Origin: Desulfobacterales bacterium
GTDB taxonomy: Bacteria; Desulfobacterota; Desulfobacteria; Desulfobacterales; 4be13
Assembly: GCA_029940115.1 (NCBI GenBank)
Contig: JAOZRQ010000068.1
Coordinates: 2,057 to 18,003 of the forward strand
Length of the DNA stretch: 15,947 bases
Reading direction: 5' to 3'
The translations under genes and the position numbers were made by a program. Below the pieces are notes generated by a model that was not told the DNA's origin, did not search any database, and saw only the letters and a list, made by a program, of their open reading frames with translations. Numbering within the stretch: the first letter of the stretch is position 1; each line of letters starts with the position of its first letter. This document shows, piece by piece, positions 12,729 through 15,947 of this stretch.

Positions 12729-13355
12729 TCAACAGATCACAGAAACCCCAAAAATAGCCATGTTTCCCAAAACGTGAATGGTCATCGGCACCATGAGCTT
12801 CCTTTCCACCTCATAACTGAGGGCAAAGAGCAAGCCGCCCATCATCTGGGGAAAGCCTTTGAACGGATGGGCGAGGAGAAATATCAGGCTGCTCAGGAAG
12901 ATCGCCAAGAATACCCCCCATCGCCTCAGAAAGCCATAGAGAATGCCCCGGAAAAAGATCTCCTCCGCGATGGGGCCGATCAGGCCGCGCAACATCAGAA
13001 AGAAGATGAATTCCCCTGTCTCCCGGGGAAGCGGGGCATGAAAGAGTTTGAAGGGATTCTTGCCGAGGAGGAAAATGATCCCGAATGCGACCGATACGAT
13101 CACTCCGAACCCGGCGGACCAGAGGATCCCCCGCCAGAGCCCCGGGAGGATCTGGTCTCTTGCCAAGCCGAGGGCCGCGACTCCGTCCTCCCACATCTGA
13201 AAGATCAGGATAAAGAGAATGATCTCCGCCACGCGTATTAGACTCAGGGCAAACATGGGTGGCATGATGTTCGTCGAAATCATCACCATTGCCGTCAGTT
13301 CGGTAGCAGACAAGGCTGCAAGGGAGATGAGAAAAGGGGTTGTTTTAATTTGCAT
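12729..13355 (-). CDS. CPBP family intramembrane metalloprotease
   Basis: A 208-residue polytopic membrane protein of the CPBP (CAAX-processing/bacteriocin-self-immunity, Abi) family of glutamate-dependent membrane proteases. Motif 1 EEIFFRG (E131, E132, R136) and histidines H163 (LLAHPF) and H194 (IHVLGN, with N198) are the family's active-site residues. About five to six hydrophobic helices are visible. The substrate is unknown; relatives act in prenyl-protein processing or bacteriocin immunity. I start at ATG 13355: the frame is open further to 13541, but that stretch is low-complexity DNA and repeat. There is no clear Shine-Dalgarno at 13355, so the start is uncertain. The 42-bp array follows immediately downstream. 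Confidence 0.85.
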   Translation of the reverse strand: MQIKTTPFLISLAALSATELTAMVMISTNIMPPMFALSLIRVAEIILFILIFQMWEDGVAALGLARDQILPGLWRGILWSAGFGVIVSVAFGIIFLLGKNPFKLFHAPLPRETGEFIFFLMLRGLIGPIAEEIFFRGILYGFLRRWGVFLAIFLSSLIFLLAHPFKGFPQMMGGLLFALSYEVERKLMVPMTIHVLGNMAIFGVSVIC

Positions 13356-13357
13356 GG

Positions 13358-13426
13358 TCTGTTGGTCTGTTGGTTGTTGCTCATTGGGTGTTGCCAGTTG
13401 CTTGTTGCTCGTTGGTTGTTGTTGCC
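13358..13426. repeat. GTTG-rich low-complexity tract
   Basis: Irregular reiterations of GTTGGT, TTGTTGCT and TTGCC make up the 70 bp directly upstream of the protease start. The tract has no A-tract or promoter-like element and replaces the ribosome-binding region. Slippage here could alter expression. Confidence 0.7.
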
Positions 13427-13450
13427 AAATCCGAGTTGTTGTGCAACTAT

Positions 13451-13540
13451 TACATTGATTTGTAAATTCATCCCCTTGATCGGCTCGGATTGCCGCTGGT
13501 TTGGGAGCGGAAGGGGATGACGAATTTATGAATTGCTGCA
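13451..13540 (+). repeat. palindromic element, copy 1
   Basis: AAATTCATCCCCTT and AAGGGGATGACGAATTT form the arms, with the core TTGATCGGCTCGGATTGCCGC at 13476-13496. It is homologous, in inverted orientation, to 13545-13648: the 21-bp core is identical and the arms are diverged but still self-complementary. Confidence 0.85.
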
Positions 13541-13544
13541 CTAC

Positions 13545-13648
13545 TACATCACTTTTTAAGTTCGTACCCCTTCATGCTCCCGCCGGATTGACAAATCCGG
13601 CGGCAATCCGAGCCGATCAAGGGGGGTACGAATTTAAAAAGTGATGTA
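13545..13648 (-). repeat. palindromic element, copy 2
   Basis: TACATCACTTTTTAAGTTCG pairs with CGAATTTAAAAAGTGATGTA across the 104-bp element. An internal hairpin (GCCGGATT/AATCCGGC) and the 21-bp core (13600-13620, inverse of 13476-13496) lie between. The adjoining response-regulator stop codon TAG begins at the next base, 13651-13649 on the minus strand, so the element abuts the gene end exactly. It may serve as its terminator. Confidence 0.88.
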
Positions 13649-15097
13649 CTATGAACTTTCTGAAGTCCGCTCTTCTTTGACAGACGTTTCCATTCTGAGC
13701 TTGTACTTTTCAATCTTGGAATGCAGGGTGGGGCGGGAAAGGCCCAGCAGGGTCGCTGCCCGGGATCGGTTTCCGCCAGTGAGGCTGAGGGCTTCGCTGA
13801 TGAGGATGCTGGCAAGACGGTCCATACACGCGTCGAACAGGTTTTTCCGGGGATTCCGGGTCAGTTCATGGCGGACAAATTGGCGCAGCGCCTCATCGGT
13901 CGAGTGCTTATCCTCTTCTCTCACCTGCTCTTTCTCGCTGAGTGCATGGGTGATGTCATCAGGGGTGATCGGCGCGCCGCGGTTGAATATCAGGGTCTTC
14001 TGAATCACGTTGGAAAGCTCCCGGACATTCCCGGGCCAGGAATGTTCGGCGAGCAGCTTTTCTGCCGAACGGGCGATCCCGGGATTGACTGTATTTCCCT
14101 CGGTTGCATGGCGGAAAAGGAAATACGCTGTGAGCAGCGGGATATCCTCCGGACGTTCGCGAAGGGACGGAAGCCGGATGGTGACCACCTTGAGACGATA
14201 ATAGAGATCCTCCCGGAATCGTCCCTCTCCGATGGCCGCCTCCAAGTCCCGGTTGGTAGCCGCGATAATCCGCACATCCAAGGAAATGGTCTCACGTCCG
14301 CCGAGACGTTCAATGTTTTTTTCCTGAAGCAGTCTCAGTATCTTGGACTGAAGGCTGAACGGCATGTCCCCGATTTCATCAAGGAAAACCGTTCCGCCGT
14401 GGGCCTGTTCGATTTTTCCCACACGGCGGTGGGCCGCGCCGGTGAACGCGCCTTTTTCATAGCCGAAGAGCTCGCTTTCCAGCAGGGTTTCAGGAATGGC
14501 CACGCAGTTGATCACGAGAAACGGCTTGTCTGCCCGGAGGCTGTGCTGATAGACCGCCCGCGCGGCCAGTTCCTTTCCTGTGCCGGATTCACCCCGGATG
14601 AGCACGGTCGCATCGGTGGAAGAGACTCGCCCGATGGATTTGTAAACCTCCTGCATGGGAGCGCTCCGGCCGATGATCGCCTCCCTGAACGCCTCATGCG
14701 GGGACGCGTCCATGTCTATGGGAGAACGCATGAGGCGGCCTGCTTCCAAGGCTTTGCTGATCAAGGCCAGCATCTCGGGAATGTCAAAGGGCTTGAGGAT
14801 GTAGTCGAACGCGCCCCGCTTGATGGCTTCGATGGCGGTTTCTGTGGTGCCGTAGGCGGTTATGATGATTACCGGCAGCTTCGGTTCAATTGCCTGAACC
14901 GCCTGAAATGTTTCCAGTCCGTTCATCCCCGGCAGGCGCATGTCAAGAACAACCAAGTCCGGCATTTCCGCTTCTGTCATGTTCAGACCTGCCTCACCAG
15001 ATGCCGCTGTTTTTATGCGGTATCCCTCCTCCGTCAGCAGTTTCTCGAAACTTTTCCGCAACTGGTCGTCATCATCAATGATCAGAATGGTCTCCAC
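13649..15097 (-). CDS. sigma-54-dependent response regulator (NtrC/AtoC type)
   Basis: A 482-residue transcription activator. The receiver domain (1-120) has acidic residues D8-D11, phosphoacceptor D52 (VVLDMRLPG), T80 and K102. The AAA+ domain (about 141-375) has Walker A GESGTGKE (169-176), the sigma-54-contacting GAFTGA loop (216-221), Walker B GTVFLDEIGD (235-244) and an arginine-finger region (RFREDLYYRL). The C-terminus is a Fis-type helix-turn-helix (GGNRSRAATLLGLSRPTLHSK, split here as GGNRSRAATL and LGLSRPTLHS, 441-460). Start is GTG 15097 with AGGAG 9 nt upstream. No histidine kinase adjoins it, so the input signal and regulon cannot be told from the window. Confidence 0.96.
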   Translation of the reverse strand: METILIIDDDDQLRKSFEKLLTEEGYRIKTAASGEAGLNMTEAEMPDLVVLDMRLPGMNGLETFQAVQAIEPKLPVIIITAYGTTETAIEAIKRGAFDYILKPFDIPEMLALISKALEAGRLMRSPIDMDASPHEAFREAIIGRSAPMQEVYKSIGRVSSTDATVLIRGESGTGKELAARAVYQHSLRADKPFLVINCVAIPETLLESELFGYEKGAFTGAAHRRVGKIEQAHGGTVFLDEIGDMPFSLQSKILRLLQEKNIERLGGRETISLDVRIIAATNRDLEAAIGEGRFREDLYYRLKVVTIRLPSLRERPEDIPLLTAYFLFRHATEGNTVNPGIARSAEKLLAEHSWPGNVRELSNVIQKTLIFNRGAPITPDDITHALSEKEQVREEDKHSTDEALRQFVRHELTRNPRKNLFDACMDRLASILISEALSLTGGNRSRAATLLGLSRPTLHSKIEKYKLRMETSVKEERTSESS

Positions 15098-15126
15098 GGT
15101 TTGTTGCTCCTATGTAATTAAAGACA

Positions 15127-15154
15127 GGGTTAAGGGTTAAGGGTTAAGGGTTAA
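15127..15154. repeat. GGGTTAA heptamer, four copies
   Basis: Four perfect tandem GGGTTAA units lie 30 bp upstream of the response-regulator GTG, where its promoter would be expected. Resemblance to telomeric repeats is superficial. Slippage-prone length change could affect spacing of promoter elements. Confidence 0.9.
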
Positions 15155-15156
15155 GG

Positions 15157-15291
15157 TCCACTTTGGTGCGATTTGATCGTCAATGACCTTTGACGCGAAG
15201 CCGGGTTTCTTTGGGGGCAACTTTTGTCCCCTCTTGTCTGAACCAGGATTCGTCCGATTAAAGGATTGCCATGATTTGTCCATCCATTGTC
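15157..15291. repeat. 135-bp direct repeat, copy 1
   Basis: This segment, from TCCACTTTGGTGCG to CCATCCATTGTC, recurs at 15324-15458 with scattered substitutions and a net length change of zero. It includes the GAAGCCGGGTTTCTTTGG core related to the 122-bp element at 3540. Minus-strand frames through it are repeat-derived, with no recognisable protein. Confidence 0.9.
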
Positions 15292-15323
15292 TGAGGCGGA
15301 CAAAACCCGGCTTCTCCGACAGT

Positions 15324-15458
15324 TCCACCTTGGTGCGACTTGATCGCCAATGACCCTTGACGCGAAGCCGGGTCTCTTTGGGGGGCAACCTTTGTCCCCT
15401 CCTGTCTGAACCAGGATTCGTCTGATTAAAGGATTGCATGATTTGTCCATCCATTGTC
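15324..15458. repeat. 135-bp direct repeat, copy 2
   Basis: Second copy, offset 167 bp from the first. The 32-bp spacer between copies (15292-15323) carries the inverted core AAAACCCGGCTTC, so the right half of copy 1 plus spacer can pair with the CCGGGTTTC core. No gene is visible here. Confidence 0.9.
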
Positions 15459-15474
15459 CCGTCAAGCGTTTGTG

Positions 15475-15512
15475 GGAGCTCAACAAAGGGAGTGCAAAAA
15501 TGGCGGTCTCAT
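15475..15512. repeat. dispersed copy of palindrome loop segment
   Basis: GGAGCTCAAC...GGGAGTGCAAAAATGGCGGT corresponds to GGAATTCAAC...GGGAGTGCAAAAAATGGCGGT in the loop of the large palindrome (795-834), about 14.7 kb away. Confidence 0.75.
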
Positions 15513-15664
15513 TGCCTTTCGGCTTTCGGCGGTTCAAGATCCATTGTCTTTTGACCCAATACACTGAGCAGCCTTTTTTGCGCCCCTGAAATCCTCTGGT
15601 ATCAGGGAAAGCTCGAAATGTCAAACAAAGTGTCGTTTTCTGGAAAGAAAGTTGTTGACATTCG

Positions 15665-15947
15665 ATGTCCCTCATGGTACAGGCATCCTCGTCGGCATGT
15701 CGAGTGACATCTTTTCAATTGGCCATCGGGCTGCAAATGGGAGTGTTCACCATCGGGAAGACACTGACATGCGAATTCTGCCAGCTTGAGGAAGTGGAGG
15801 CTCAAAGCAATGAGAAGCCAGTTTGTAGTTCCGCCTTCAGGCGGTGCGACACAGTCATTCCTGCGAAGGCAGGAAGTCAGTTGTCGGCGTCGCAAAAAAC
15901 CCGGCTTCCCGGCTTGAGGAAGTGGAGGCTCAAAGCAATGAGAAGCC
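15665..15947 (+). CDS. doubtful partial ORF running off the window
   Basis: From ATG 15665 (or 15674) the plus strand is open to the window end, 94 codons without a stop. The first 50 or so codons read like a protein (SFQLAIGLQMGVFTIGKTL, then CEFCQLEEVEAQSNEKP), with one C-x2-C pair. From about 15821 it runs through dispersed repeats. There is no good Shine-Dalgarno and I do not recognise the family. The opposite strand is also open (15602-15895), so this may be non-coding. Confidence 0.15.
   Translation, partial: MSLMVQASSSACRVTSFQLAIGLQMGVFTIGKTLTCEFCQLEEVEAQSNEKPVCSSAFRRCDTVIPAKAGSQLSASQKTRLPGLRKWRLKAMRS
15784..15819 (+). repeat. 36-bp exact direct repeat, left copy
   Basis: GCTTGAGGAAGTGGAGGCTC through GAGAAGCC is repeated base for base at 15912-15947. 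The two copies flank 92 bp made almost entirely of other repeat families: the GTAGTTCCGCC hairpin at 15821-15845, the GTCATTCCTGCG hairpin at 15854-15878, and an AAACCCGGCTTCC core at about 15894-15908. Confidence 0.9.
15821..15845 (+). repeat. GTAGTTCCGCCTTCAGGCGG hairpin repeat, third copy
   Basis: Identical over 25 bp to the element ahead of uma2 (12085-12109), in the same orientation. Here it begins one base after the left 36-bp repeat, showing that this family moves independently of uma2. Confidence 0.88.
15912..15947 (+). repeat. 36-bp exact direct repeat, right copy
   Basis: Exact copy of 15784-15819, ending at the last base of the window, so the true repeat may be longer. Confidence 0.9.

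Noticed and set aside
13356..13541. N-terminal extension of the CPBP protease by 62 residues
   Set aside because: The added residues are Q/T/N-rich low-complexity translation of the GTTG tract and of a palindromic element; homology-like sequence begins at MQIKTTPF.
15127..15154. Telomere of a linear replicon
   Set aside because: Only four heptamers, internal to the sequence; bacterial linear ends do not use such repeats.
15151..15675. 174-codon minus-strand ORF
   Set aside because: Two repeated blocks in it are translations of the 135-bp direct repeats; no domain is visible and no ribosome-binding site is apparent.
15655..15683. Promoter TTGACA-17-TACAGG
   Set aside because: The -35 box is perfect and spacing ideal, but the -10 matches only three of six bases and lacks the final T; the downstream ORF is doubtful.

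Overview
This window looks like accessory-rich chromosome from a large-genome, repeat-laden Desulfobacterota (deltaproteobacterial) relative, perhaps of the Desulfobacteraceae/Desulfonema type. That placement is an inference from gene content: a five-helix, type-B succinate dehydrogenase/fumarate reductase cytochrome b, a sigma-54 response regulator, a Uma2 nuclease-like protein, and the dense dispersed hairpin repeats. No rRNA or other taxonomic marker is present. Every convincing gene is on the minus strand.

Layout. Positions 1-2520 are a graveyard: a 187-bp direct repeat present twice, a palindromic element of about 566 bp that ends at the point where a nucleotidyltransferase gene breaks off, a small intact ORF upstream of that gene, and a phosphoribosyltransferase gene whose two ends survive around two small unknown ORFs. 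Positions 2566-3359 hold a complete sdhC-like gene with promoter and terminator but no sdhA or sdhB. Positions 3360-5110 contain two copies of a palindromic MITE-like repeat, a perfect 32-bp palindrome, a frameshifted family-3 solute-binding-protein pseudogene, and a 108-bp tandem duplication covering its start site.

Positions 5110-10755 are the housekeeping core: priA (replication restart helicase) and glnE (glutamine synthetase adenylyltransferase/deadenylase), separated by a 279-bp spacer.

Positions 10756-13650 carry a Uma2-family gene with a heptad coiled-coil tail, bracketed by inverted hairpin repeats and by a second repeat family. That second family expands upstream of uma2 into nine tandem 42-bp units, directly after a CPBP-family membrane protease gene. 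The protease is preceded by a low-complexity tract and two inverted copies of another palindromic element. An NtrC-type response regulator (13649-15097) follows without a sensor kinase in the window. The last 850 bases are again nested repeats.

The intact genes do not form one pathway. What unifies the window is a set of at least seven dispersed, mostly hairpin-forming repeat families placed precisely at gene boundaries. In three cases paired changes in the two arms preserve the hairpin, suggesting selection on, or mobilisation of, the structure. The strongest leads are the bracketed uma2 cassette with the adjacent 42-bp array, the interrupted phosphoribosyltransferase, and the large palindrome at the nucleotidyltransferase break.
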